Assembly: GCA_942486035.1 (NCBI GenBank)
Contig: CALNXK010000177.1
Coordinates: 396,001 to 460,000 of the forward strand
From: Porites lobata
Taxonomy: Eukaryota > Cnidaria > Anthozoa > Scleractinia > Poritidae
DNA length: 64,000 nt
Direction of reading: 5' to 3'
A program made the position numbers and the translations under genes. The notes under the pieces are model-generated. The model was not told the origin of the DNA and did no database searches. It saw only the letters and a program-made list of their open reading frames with translations. Every line of letters starts with the position of its first letter. Within the stretch, counting starts at the first letter, position 1. Shown one piece after another: positions 34,746 to 45,759 of the stretch.

Positions 34746-35058
34746 AGTGAGCGACTGGTTTCGAGGTTTTTCCATTTTAAATTTTCATTTACAAGCACAT
34801 CTACCGATCTAATGTCATATGATATGATAAACCCGTTAATCATATTATTAAAGAGGCTTCCTGCGACCCAGACATTAGAATTTAGAGGTTTCGAGGGGAC
34901 TGGTCGCTTACTACTTGTGAGGGCAGCCGGCTATTTGCGAAAGCTTAAAAATATTTTAAACCGACCTCCACATTTCATCCTAGCTTTGTATAAATGACCC
35001 CCATTGCTGTGGAAACTACGAAATTCTAGCTACAAATCTTGTCGAAGTTCAACACATA
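34746..35058. other. Start of the unique spacer, nothing recognised
   Basis: Homology to the tandem block ends at about 34,745. An 85-codon frame (34,740-34,997) has no recognisable domain and its start overlaps the duplication edge. I see no gene. Confidence 0.35.
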
Positions 35059-35447
35059 CAGTCGAACCTCCATGAGCGACCACCTCTCGTATTAAGCGAC
35101 CACCTCTCATAACGACCGCCAATCCAAAACACCAAAATGTAAGCGACCGCGACCACCTTTTGGGCCTGAAAGCTTAATGATTTTCTTAACCTCTTTTAAG
35201 CGACCACTTGACGCATTCTCTGGTCTTTTTGCTCGCTGTGTGCACTGTGTTGCTTGGAATGTACAAAGAATTTTAGTGACAACATGGAACTACACATGGC
35301 GCAATAAATTATCTTCCATAAGGTAGATATGCCAGGACCTCTTCTCGGATGAGGCCCCCTAAGGTTCGATTCTTGTAAGCGACCAGCTCCCGCAAGTTTC
35401 CACTAAGTCTTTGCATTTTGGGTGGTCGCTTACAGGAGGTTCGACTG
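35059..35447. mobile_element. Complete CAGTCGAACCTC MITE with TA target duplication
   Basis: Left CAGTCGAACCTCC and right GGAGGTTCGACTG are inverses, with TA outside both (35,057-35,058 and 35,448-35,449). Interior motifs GAGCGACCACCTCTC and GGTGGTCGCTTACAGG are also inverted. It is the reference copy for the degraded elements in intron 1 of genes A, B and C. The termini and TA duplication fit the pogo/Tigger branch of Tc1/mariner. Confidence 0.8.
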
Positions 35448-35708
35448 TAGTTTATCTGCAGTAGTGTTTTTAAGATCGGCGTATACCATTCGCGGCTGCT
35501 GAATTTAATTTCAATTTTGCTACTGCCTTTGTATTACTTTCATGAAATTTATTAAAATGGCCCTCCAGGTAACGCTGCCTTATCTGAAAAGGACCACCCA
35601 AAATCAATCAAGATTTTGAAACTATTAATGATCCCATGGACAGAAATCACGGACATTTGAGCCCGCGCTGTGGCATGCGGCTTTCTTCTTAACAATAGAG
35701 AATTTAAT

Positions 35709-35843
35709 ATGGCGGCCAAAAAGCGTGCTTTCCTCGTAGATTACGCACAGATTCATAATATTTCACGTCGATCCAACAGAAAATCCAAAAGAAGGAAGAT
35801 GTACGAGGCAGAGAGAATAATCGAGCGGCGGAAAACCAAACAC
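35709..35843 (+). CDS. Possible first exon, chromodomain-like start
   Basis: ATG in good context opens 45 codons that end exactly at a GTGAGT donor (35,844). The product is very basic in the middle (SRRSNRKSKRRK) and then reads YEAERIIERRKTKH. A Tyr-x-hydrophobic/Ala-Glu-x-Ile-x-x-x-Arg start of this kind is typical of the first strand of a chromodomain, whose remainder (a YLVKWKG-type segment) would have to lie in a later exon. I did not find that exon in the next 2 kb; an acceptor at about 36,248 opens only a short unrelated frame. It could be a gene fragment or a chance frame. Confidence 0.25.
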
Positions 35844-36577
35844 GTGAGTCGATTTTTCATGTCAATCCTGAAAGTTGATCCATTTGTGTAGCTAACGAAG
35901 CAAAATGGCGGGCACCCACTCCCCCTCACAGGTAAAACGGCCAGCCCCAGGGTAGCTTTATACACCGGAATTTAGTATCAGCATATAAAACAAGTCCCAT
36001 CATGCTTTATCAAGTTTGCCGGATAGTCTCGTCAACAAACTACATAGTGACTGGTGAAAAAAGGATTCAGGTTTATTGATTTGACTTAATTAAAAACTTA
36101 TTGAAGAAATAAATTCAGCTAGAAGACTAAACCACTACATATTACCGTAGTTTATAATATATTTACGTTACATGAACTCTGTTTTAATTTCTTGTGTTTA
36201 ATGTGCCTAATCTTATTCCTTTTCGAGTTATTTTGAGTTTTCCTTGCAGTCAATTCTTTCATCTGGACTTGGGGATGGCCATGTATTTGTGTGACGGCTA
36301 TCGGGTGTCCCTGAACACTTGGTTTTACTTGTTAATAATATACATGAAAACATTTCTCGAATGTGATTGGCTAAGAGAAATGAAGTTTAGGTAACACGGT
36401 GCAGAATAAAGGTAATTGAGTGCAGACTCAAAATGTAATTTAGTGCAGAAAAGAGTAACAAACGTGACACTGTGATTGGCTAATAAACAAAGGAACTCAC
36501 AGAGTGCCAATCAAATGCGCCATCTAAATGGTGCAAAATTTGGATCCGCTCCGGACTAATTTCGAGCAAAAACTGCA
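35844..36577. other. Spacer, CCAAT-containing sequence before the recombinase ORF
   Basis: AT-rich with no gene recognised. ATTGG and CCAAT boxes at about 36,364, 36,474 and 36,508 and a short GTGCAGAATAAAGG / GTGCAGAAAAGAG repeat precede the following ORF. Confidence 0.3.
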
Positions 36578-37069
36578 ATGGTTGGCGTTTGCAGCACATT
36601 TGCTTTTGGGACTGAAACAACTGTAGAGGAGCTGAAAAACTGCTCTAAAAACGAAAGCACTGCGAAAAGCACTGGTTTTTGGCTCTCAGTTTGGAAGAAT
36701 TGGTGCGCAGACAAAGAAGTTACTGATGAAAAAGAAAATTATGAGCCTGCTGAGCTTAACACTTCACTCGAGCATTTCTACGCCGAAGTAAACAATAAAA
36801 AAGGTGAAGATTATGAACCAGAAAGCCTTAAAGTAATGATGGCATCGCTTGATAGACACTTACAGAACAAAGGCTGCCTCCTGTCCATTGTACGTGACCG
36901 AGAATTTAGTTCGTCCAAAGAGGTGTTGGAGGACAACGCGAAACAGCTTCGCTTGGCTGGCCATGGTAAGCGCCCAAACAAAGCTCGGCAAGTATCAGAG
37001 GAGGAAGAAGAAACTCTCTGGAAGAGAGGAAAACTCGGAGGTAATAACCCAGAATCTTTAATTCTTTAA
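36578..37069 (+). pseudogene. Crypton-type tyrosine recombinase, N-terminal fragment
   Basis: The 163-codon frame contains SVWKNWCADK, then ELNTSLEHFYAEVNNKKGED, YEPESLKVMMASLDRHLQNK, IVRDREFSSSKEVLEDNAK and EEEETLWKRGKLGGNNPESL. This order is that of the N-terminal, SAM-like DNA-binding half of Crypton tyrosine recombinases and of the related KIAA1958/ZMYM2-like domesticated proteins, in which the EPxSL...DRHL and REF...VLE blocks are conserved. In those proteins NPE(S/A)L continues into the catalytic domain, which is lost here: the frame ends two residues later. It therefore cannot be an active recombinase. It is probably a truncated element; a donor-like GAGGTAATA at about 37,038 leaves a spliced form possible. 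Confidence 0.7.
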
Positions 37070-37197
37070 TCTGTAGCTTGCAAACTTTAAAAACATCGAG
37101 CAAAATGTTGTTTTGACTGCACGTGTGATGATATTTGCAGCATCTGAATAATTCATTTTTGCACGTAGTCTACGCGTGTTGACTCCCTATCAAAGTG

Positions 37198-37249
37198 ATT
37201 TTAAAGCTATCTCACAATTTTTTCATGAATATTATTAATAAGCAATCAC

Positions 37250-37285
<36 letters not shown>

Positions 37286-37354
37286 TCGTAAATTTTTTCA
37301 AAGACCACAAATTGCACAACCCCTACGGGCTCGTGCAATTTTGTTAACCTTTGA

Positions 37355-37390
<36 letters not shown>

Positions 37391-37400
37391 TCGAAATGCG
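37198..37400. repeat. Hairpin repeat GTGCAATTTGGAATAAATAAG
   Basis: GTGCAATTTGGAATAAATAA at about 37,263 is answered by the inverse TTATTTATTCCAAATTGCAC ending at about 37,390, and TAAATTTTTTCAAAG pairs with CTTTGAAAAAATTTA. A short GC-rich centre lies near 37,322-37,335. It is probably a MITE. Confidence 0.65.
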
Positions 37401-37456
37401 TTGATTACCTGCACAAATTTGTCTTCGCCTGCTGTGGTACCAAAGCCAGCTTTGGG

Positions 37457-37706
37457 CTATTTGGTGATAATTAAACTCTTTTTGGCATAATGTTCTCCTT
37501 GTCTTTCATAAGCGCTTTTTTCACAGGGATTTGAGACTTTTTTACAGTAGTTTAATTTAGGACTGAAACCAACACAAAATTTATCACAAATTGCTGGACA
37601 TGCATGTAAGGAGGGACTAGTTGCCGGTATTCCTGGGAAACCGGGTGGACCCGGTAGTCCAGGGGGTCCTGCAGCTCCCTGATCGCCTTGATCCCTGGTT
37701 CTATCT
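37457..37706 (-). pseudogene. Minicollagen-like fragment (Gly-X-Y repeats plus CxxxCxxxC)
   Basis: On the minus strand an open frame without its own ATG encodes seven uninterrupted Gly-X-Y triplets (GDQGAAGPPGLPGPPGFPGI from about 37,690), then PATSPSLHA and the cysteine motif CPAICDKFC. A short collagen helix followed by CxxxCxxxC spacing is the hallmark of cnidarian minicollagens, structural proteins of the nematocyst capsule wall. The family motif normally continues CxxxCC. Here the next cysteine is out of register (nine residues on), so the fragment is either truncated near 37,570 or the exon ends there. On the N-terminal side it runs straight into antisense LINE sequence at about 37,700. 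It is probably a gene fragment broken by or carried with the LINE. Confidence 0.5.
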
Positions 37707-38760
37707 AGGTGGACGCGGTCAGCAGTGCTTGGTCCACGGTTTCACTTCAAGTCGTTCTCCAGTTCCATCAGGAATGCCTCAGGGCAGTATCCTCGGTCCC
37801 CTGCTGTTTTTAGTTTATGTGAACGATCTCCCGCCGGTGATACAGAATCGTATCGCACTCTCCGCTGATGACTCAAAATGTTCCAGTATCATTAAGAGTC
37901 TACAAGATTGTGGGTCACTCCAAAAGGACCTGGACAGTCTGCATAGCTGGAGCGATAATTGGCACCTAAAGTTAACACCTCGAAATGTAAGGAACTAACC
38001 GTCACACGTAAGCGCCACCCATTTGGCTCAGATTACAAGTTCAACAACAACTCACTTGAACACGTCACTCAGGTTAAAGACCTCGGGGAGACTATCTCGC
38101 CGGACCTCACATGGGATACTCACATTAACACCATCTTAGCTAAGGCCAATAGGATGCTCGCATTTTTGCGCCGCAATAGTGTTATGTCCACTACAGGCCA
38201 TAGGAAATTACTATATCTCACGTTTGTAAGATCATGTGTTGGCCATACTAGCGAGGCATGGGCTCCCAGTACGATATGTAGTGTAACAAAAATAGAGTCT
38301 TCAACGCAGGGCAAAAAAATTCATCTTAAAAACGCACTGGCAAAGGGATATTTCTTATCATGAGCGCTTTTCTCGCCTGAATCTCCTACCGTTAACATAC
38401 TGGCATGAAGTGAAAGACTTAATTTTTTATTTCAAGTGTCGCCATGGCCACTACACGTTACGCATAAATGATTACGTCAAGCCTAAAGGCACTCGTCTCA
38501 CTCGCCAAAGCTCTGATCAAGACGTACTAATTCCCAAGTGCTGCACAAAGCTCTTTCAATTTAGTTACTTTAACCGTATTGCTAAACTCTGGAATACGTT
38601 ACCTGAATCCACTCGTACTCTCACTTGTCTTAATCGGTTTAAATCTCACGCACTTCAACGCTATTCGGCTACTTTTCGTACAAACTATGACGTCACTCAC
38701 TATAACACCTGGAAGTCGATCTGCTGCAAATGCAGTAGGTCACGAATCTTCTACTAGCTG
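37700..38760 (+). pseudogene. LINE reverse transcriptase, 5'-truncated and frameshifted
   Basis: The plus strand encodes the C-terminal half of a non-LTR retrotransposon ORF2. Visible motifs are GMPQGSILGPLLFLVYVNDL (block before the active site) and LSADDS, where the usual F/Y-A-D-D has Ser in place of the aromatic residue. Then come VNTSKCKELTVTRKR, HVTQVKDLG and the end segment NRIAKLWNTLPE. There are at least two frameshifts: near 37,970, and at the A-run near 38,315, after which the frame resumes with VKDLIFYFKCRHG. The endonuclease and the N-terminal RT are missing. It resembles Jockey/CR1-type elements. It cannot make an active enzyme. Confidence 0.85.
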
Positions 38761-39480
38761 GCAACTGCTGCTACTGAGACTTTTTCTCGACTGCGGGAGT
38801 GATTCATTCTCATCGTTTTTGGAAATAGGATTTTTATACTTCTTATAATGTTTAAGAGCGACGGTCAGGAAATATCGACCATCGAGTGGCAAGAGTTGAA
38901 AAATCGATTTCCTTCATTGTTTGTTCATAAATAGCTTTTAGGTAGATAAATAATCTGATGTAAGTTGTTCTCGCTAAAAGCCTTTTATTTTCGAGAAAAG
39001 TAAGAATATCAGTTTTCGTGGTCGGAGTCTCAAAATGGCCGTATTTTCAACCCGAAATTTGCTAAAATCAACTCTCCTAGCGTTCGCAAAAAAAGCCGCA
39101 GGGAGACATTTAGACACTTTCCATCAATAGAACAACTCTTCTTCTTTCATTGGAAGATACTTTCAAAGCAATATCGAAACTTGTTGAACTGACATAATTC
39201 AAAAACGAAGAACAGGTTTTTACGGTGACAAGAACCTTAATTTAGTAGTTGTTTTCTGCGGCATTATTCTTCATGTGGTATGGCTCCAAATTTTCCCAGT
39301 TCTCGTATATTCACACATTTAGACATTCATCTAAAACATACCTGAGAATTGGCTTGGGTTCCTGAAGGAAACCTCCAAACGAAAGCATCGAAGTCCGGTA
39401 TATATAGTGAAGCGTGACCAAAACAAGTTATTTAACGGTTACAAGGTTCTTCGATCGTAAAGTATTAAACACAAATCCTT
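38761..39480. other. Spacer, nothing recognised
   Basis: Sequence after the LINE reverse transcriptase; the first 100 bp or so may be its 3' UTR. No gene, repeat ends or RNA structure were recognised. Confidence 0.35.
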
Positions 39481-40100
39481 AAAAATAAATAGTACTATAC
39501 AAAAAACGGGCTTCTTCAAATGGTAACAGGATTTTGAAAATAGATTCAAAAGTAAGACCACCAATTGTTCTCTCCAAAGAATGTTCTACACTGAACGGGT
39601 TGTCTTATGATCAACTGCTTTAGATGCTTTCGTTTCAAGGTTCCCTACTCGTTCAATTCGAGAGATGGGTTCATCGACCCTCACTTATGGCGGGAGCTAA
39701 GGCAAGGCAGGAAACGGCGATAGCAGCGAAAACGTGACACTTAAAAAATGAATTTGCGCCGTTTTAAAGTTCATCGTGTGCAGTCACTTCATCTCATTCA
39801 ACTTGCTAAATGCATGAGTGAATTTTTTTTTTTTGAGAAAAACTCCAAATTTTGAATCAAGTTTAGGTCAGTTCAAAACAAGATAAAGAAAATCGTCTTC
39901 TTGTTTTACTGTCCTCCATTGTTCACGTAAACGGAGGAAATTTTTTGTCGTAGTCGACGCATTGACGGCTAGGAAATTTATCGAAAAGTGAAACAAACGG
40001 GTAGAGCGTTTAAAAAACTCTATTGCCCGCATCGACACGGTCGTTCCATACTATGGAACTCTTATAGGAAAAGTGCTCTTGTCACCCTTAAGTCCCTCTG
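39481..40100. repeat. Diverged partial duplicate of the 3.76-4.01 kb sequence, then unassigned spacer
   Basis: 39,490-39,750 resembles 3,765-4,005 (shared AGTAAGACCACCAATTGTTC and CTCACTTATGGCGGGAGCTA) but with many more changes than copy 3 has. It is thus an older duplicate next to the left edge of copy 3. The stretch 39,770-40,095 that follows has no recognisable content. Confidence 0.5.
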
Positions 40101-40956
40101 GGTCAGAGTAACCGTAACACCATGCATCTTGCCGTTAGTGATTCAAGTCCTCGACACCAACTGTCGATGATCAATATAGATTAGCCTATAGTCGAGAATC
40201 GGCTTTGTTCCACTAACAACTTGACGATTGTTCGCGATACTAAGGCCTCCATTTCGTCCCATGTAAGCGAATCCAAGACAGTCTTGGATTCTAGATTACA
40301 CGTCGTGGATTCCTGATTCCAGTCCTTTTCAGTAGAACATGGATTCTGGATTTCAATCTTTAACAGGATTCTGAATTTCCTGAGCTGTATTCTGGATTCC
40401 ACAAGCAAAAATTTTCCCTGGTATTTTGCATTCCATGAACAAAAATTTTCCGGATTCTTTTACGTGAGGAGACTCTATCGGTAAGGCTTAGGGTCTCATT
40501 GACTAGAATACTTTTGATTTCAAAATGCTCTGTCTCACTCGAAATAATGATTAAGAAGCAAGCAAGGAGGAAGGAGTGAAAAAGGTAATACCCCTATGGA
40601 ATGTGATTTGAAAGGTCTTTTTAAAAGCACAGTTGAGGAAACGAAGTTGAAAAAAAAATATACCGTTTCTTCTATTTGGAAAAAGTCTTTTCGGCATCTA
40701 TATTACCAGTTCCAGTTTCGGTTTTTTTTCGGCTTCGTTTAAAAACGAAATGAGAACTCTTTTGAAACAGTTTTACACTACTCGTTTCATTGATTATTCA
40801 ATGCTCGAAGAACTCTGGCGTAAATTGCAGTCATGCTAAGCCAGGATTATCCTCATAAATTCTTTGAAAGGACTGATTCAGGAGCAGGCTCGTGACCGAT
40901 TATTTTAAAGTCTGAAAAGTAATTCGTCTCTTCCCCAGGGCCCTGGGACGAGGTTG

Positions 40957-41101
40957 TGCAGAATGCAGGTTTGAATCGGCTAAAGACTATGAAACTGCCT
41001 CGATTTCTAAATAATCAGAAGTCTGAAACACTGTTTCAGACAGCCGATTATTTAGAAATCGAGGAAGTTAGTCGTTAGACGATTCAAATCTGCATTCTGC
41101 A
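40957..41101. repeat. Hairpin MITE, copy 3
   Basis: Intact counterpart of 622-766, with TGCAGAATGC at the left and GCATTCTGCA at the right. Confidence 0.65.
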
Positions 41102-42091
41102 TAAGATGACAGAAATTTTAACTAGCCTAGTGACTGTGTTAATTAACTACTCATTACGGATACTAGAATGATGAAATGAATCTGATATTGACAACCACTA
41201 ATTCACATAAATACCAAAACGTTTCCGGAAAATCCGGTCGGAAAGTAAATTGAAAACGACTTTTTGGGTCATTCCCAGGAGCAAAGGAATATCTGAAAAA
41301 GTAATGCTGTTTTTCCGGACGGTAATTCATGTTCTATTGAAAAAGTCGTATTTGATATCATGCCGGTTTCATGCTTTCGCAGCCGTTTTCCCTTAGATGG
41401 AACTGGTTTGTGCAAATGGTAAACACTATGATGGGCGGAAGGAAATTTACCTTGTCTGAAATTTGCTTACTATTTTTAAACCGTGAGGTGACCGGTTTGC
41501 CACTAGAAACTTGAAGATGTAACTGTATCCGGTCAATTTAACAAAGCTGTCCAATTTAATAAAAGCTGTCATATGAAGACATTTCATTTCGTAGGAAGAC
41601 ATATGAAGACTATGCTATGTTTTATAAGTGGTTTTGAACTACATTCTCGTTGGGTGCCCCTGAAAAAATAGCCAATGTTTACCCATATTTATATTTTCAT
41701 GTCACAGCAGTTGAGCATTCCTCAAATATAAAATATTTTGGAAAATAACATTATCTGACCATTTACATAAATAAACTTTATCCAAGGGTTGGAAAATTAT
41801 TATATAGCTGATTCAATGAAGGCTGCCTTGGGCATTCGGAATTGCTCACTAGGACGCTATTGTTTGATAGTCACTCAAGAAAATCATTCCAGGGGAGTTC
41901 CATATCTCCAAATGCCAAATGCCCAATTACCAATGACCAAAATCACCGAAGCAACCTTCTTTTCTTTAAGCTGTATATGAGGAGCTGGACGGATGAATTT
42001 AATGCAAATTTCGGTGGTCAGTAGTCTGGTTCTCACTTGCGCTCTGAGCTAGTGGACGTGCGCTTTGAGCGAGTAGAGTTTTGGTTGAAAT

Positions 42092-42358
42092 TTGCTTCTA
42101 ATTATCTCTGGAAAAGCAAACAACTCAAAAGTTAAAGCACTGCAACATCAGAATGATTCAATGATGAAAGAACTTCAAATTTTGCGCAACGAATTCACCC
42201 GACTTCAAGCGTCTTTAAGATCACACGAAGCTGAAGCAAGCAAACATGGCGGCCAAAGTCAACCCGGACCAGATCCCGAAACTACCAAGACGTTACAGTG
42301 CGTTAGTGATGAGTACGACGACTTGATGGCAGATTTGGCATTCAATCGACCCCGATGA
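42092..42358 (+). pseudogene. LINE ORF1-like coiled-coil fragment, copy 3
   Basis: An 88-codon frame equal to 3,033-3,299 except for Cys to Phe in the RNE(C/F)TRL segment and Asn to Asp in VS(N/D)EYDDL. It has the coiled-coil heptads and the same abrupt end after FNRPR. As in copy 1, no other LINE domain follows. Confidence 0.4.
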
Positions 42359-43180
42359 CTTGAACGCCCACGAGTCGTTTCCTTACGCAAGATAGGCCCC
42401 CGGATGATTTAAAAACTAATTTTGAAGGGAGAGGGGTGAAGGGTTACAGACCATTGGTATATACAAGCGGTTTAGAGTGTCTGCGACGCAAGCTAGTGTT
42501 GAGGCAATCAAGGAACGTTTGGGTAAAGGTGCACCACTGAGGCCATCAAATCCGCATTCCGTTTAAGACCCTATTTTATGACCCTGACTTGTTTCGTTTT
42601 GCATTTCGATAAGGGAAATTTTTAACATTTGTATAGCCAACCTGACAAACTTAACTCTTTCCTGTCAAAAAAAGACACCCACCTTGTTCTGCGGCACAGA
42701 CCCGTCTCGGCCAAAAAAGAGCCCCAACCCCCCCCCCCCCTCGGTCCAAGAGGCCCGCTCTATTTTCATGTGAGGTGAGACACTGTCAGTAGCCCGGCAG
42801 GGCGAAAAATTGTACTGTACAAAAATGGGCTTCTTTGAAGGATTTTGAAAGTAAATTCAAAAGTAAGACCACCAATTGTTCTCTCCAAAAAATGTTCTAG
42901 AGTGAACGGGTTATCTTATAAATAACTGCTTCAAGTGCTTTTGTTTCAAAGTTCCCTACTCCTCACCTCATTTCCATAGGGGCGTTCACAGAGCCTCACT
43001 TATGGCGGGAGCTAAGACAACCAGGAAACGGCGACAGCAGCGAGGACGTGACACTTAAAGAGGGGGGCGTAAGGGGGGTCCGAAAACCCCAAAACCGCAC
43101 AGAAATACGCCAAAAAACCGCAAACCGCATCTGATTTTTTCCCGAATACCGAAACTGCACGTACATGTAGGCCTCTATTT

Positions 43181-43384
43181 CGCCCCATATAAGCGAATCC
43201 AAGACTGTCTTGGATTCTAGATTGCACGTCGTGTATTCCTGATTCCGATCTTTTTCATTGGAACATGGATTGTGGATTTCAATCTTTAACAGGATTCTGT
43301 ATTCCTTGAGCTGTACTCCGGATTCCACAAGCAAAAATTTTCCCCCGGATTCTGCATTCCACGAACAAAAATTTTCCGGATTCT
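43181..43384. mobile_element. GGATTCC-rich MITE, copy 3 inner
   Basis: Counterpart of 4,133-4,336, starting CGCCCCATATAAGCGAATCC. Together with 40,255-40,470 it gives copy 3 two direct repeats of this block about 2.9 kb apart, a substrate for deletion by recombination. Confidence 0.6.
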
Positions 43385-44723
43385 AAGTAAAATACTTTGG
43401 ATTTCAAAATGTTCTCACTGTCTCACTCAAAATAATGATTAAAAGCATGGAGGAAGGAGTGAAAAAGGATAATACCCCTATGGAATGTGATTTGAAAGGT
43501 CTTTTTAAAATCACAGTTGAGGAAACAAAGTCGAAAGAAAAATATACCGTTTCTTCTATTTGGAAAAAAATCTTTTCGGCATCTATATTATCAGTTTCAG
43601 TTCAACTGGTTCTCTTTCGGCTTCGTTTAAAAACTCTCTGATTTAAACCGCCAAATGAGAACTCTTTTGAGGGCCACAAGTTGATCAGTAATGTTCAGTT
43701 ACTGTTACATGTCACCCTCATAAAACAAAGTCTCTTACTTACTTACTCAACAGTTTTAAATTACTTGTTTCATTGATTATTCAATGCTCGAAGGACTCTG
43801 ACGTGATTTCCAGTCAAACTAAGCCAGGATTATCCTCACAAATTCTGTGAGTTCTACATTCTAAATTCTACATGTGATACGAAAGCTTAATTCAAAAATT
43901 GTTTTATTATTCATTTAAAATAATTCCTAGTTTCAAAACATGGCTAAAACATGTTCTCCTTTATCGATCCATCGATGTTAAGTTTATCTTCGATAGTACA
44001 GTGCACGTTTAGGGTTGTTCAGCTCCGCAAATATTCTTTAAATAGATCGCCCTTCGAGTTGACCTCTTGCCGTTCTTGCCATGTTTTTAGCTATTCTTTC
44101 GCCTTGTTCTTACTCTTGAAACGAGTGAAATGTCCGCCCGAGTTTCTAAGCAGCAGAGGTATCGATTTTGCAGAACGTCGAACAACCGCCGAACGCCGAA
44201 TTACTCTCCGATCTCGAGCGTTTAATTTATTGCAATTGTCTCGCACGTGGTCTCGCGTCCTAATTTCCTTCCCCTTCCCTTTCAAACGCCTACCACGCAG
44301 GCTATCAAGAGGTAATGCATGAGCTAGATCACTCTCTCTTGAGACTATGTATCACCGGAAAAGGATAATTATGACAGAAGGGGAAATTAAACGAAGATAT
44401 AAAATTTGCTAAGCTAGTAAATTCAGTCCTTCAGATGTAATGTGCAGTGTAACATTGAAAACATTCACTAGTACATCTAGTCCTACTATCTGAGAGAATC
44501 CTTAACAAAAAGACGTTGCTATGGGCTTACAAAGTGTTTTCAGTGCGGTAAGTACGCTTTTAAAGCAAAATTCAATGCTAGTACATACTTAAGAAAATGT
44601 ACAAGTTAGTTTAATATGGAAAATCACATAAACGCGAGTGCATATCATGGTTATGGGCACGAGTGATTTTTTGAAAGTGGTTTTTACGGAAACTCAAGGG
44701 TCCAAATAGTGATTTCGTTTTTA

Positions 44724-45757
44724 CAGGGTGTCCCAAAAGTTCATTCCTCTACTTTATAAGACTCTATTTCAGTACGATTGAACTTGTTAAGTAAATCATT
44801 GAAGCAAAAGTTGTGTCTTTCAATCTAATTCACTATTTTCATACTTGTTGTGCCATCTTTTGACTCGAATATTCGATTTGTGTACTTCGGCACCAAAGGT
44901 GCGCGTGCGCTAGTATATTTTCCAGCCACATATTTTTTGTTTTTCACAGCCCGAATTACTCAAACTCGTTCCTTGTATTTTGTGAATATCACGAAAGATA
45001 AACCGCTTCAACGCAAAAAAAAAAAACAGCTAGGTGAGAGCATAAGCATGTATACTTCGATTTACTAGCTTATCTGTTGTACAAACTGCTAAAAAACTGG
45101 AAAAATCCAAATGTTAGGTGGTAAAATAATCATGGAGAAATGAAGGTTTTGAAGGCAAGAAACGAAGTCCTGAATAAAGCAGCTAAAATAGTTTTAAAGA
45201 AGGTTAGATATAAGTAGGAGACCCAACGAGGAAGCTGTCACATTGTTAGAGACCCAAGTCCAGAAAGCGTCATGAAAAGCTGTTTAAAATGCTTTAAATC
45301 AGAGAGGCCCCTGAGATGGCAAAAAAAACTGAAAACCTCTACTTAGTCTGCCAAGTAACGCCCAGCTGGTCTCAAATTTGTAAAGAAGTACAAAAGCCTT
45401 GCTGTGGAAGGAGACCGGGATGATTGTCTTTTATGGATGAATGCCCAACATATATTTTTTTAGCTGCCTAAAATAAACAAATATTGTTTTGGGGGTTGAC
45501 TGGCTCCCGAGCACCAGGTGATAAAAAAGTTCAAAATGGATCATTTGTGGGCCAACACACTGTATCCCACTTCATGCCGCAACGGCTACAGAATGTGATA
45601 AAAAATCAAAAAGCGCATGCCGGTTACTGAAATTCTGAATACATGTACTCAGTAGAAAAATAAACATCTTCTAGTATAGAAATTTCATGTAAAAAGAAAG
45701 TTTTGATCAAAAGTTATAGTGCATTAAATTAGAGGTACGAACTTTTGGGACACCCTG
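44724..45757. mobile_element. Non-autonomous mariner-like element, copy 3
   Basis: Termini CAGGGTGTCCCAAAAGTTC and the inverse, with TA flanks. It is 1,034 bp, with the same interior as 5,682-6,728 apart from small indels, and no transposase. Confidence 0.8.
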
Positions 45758-45759
45758 TA

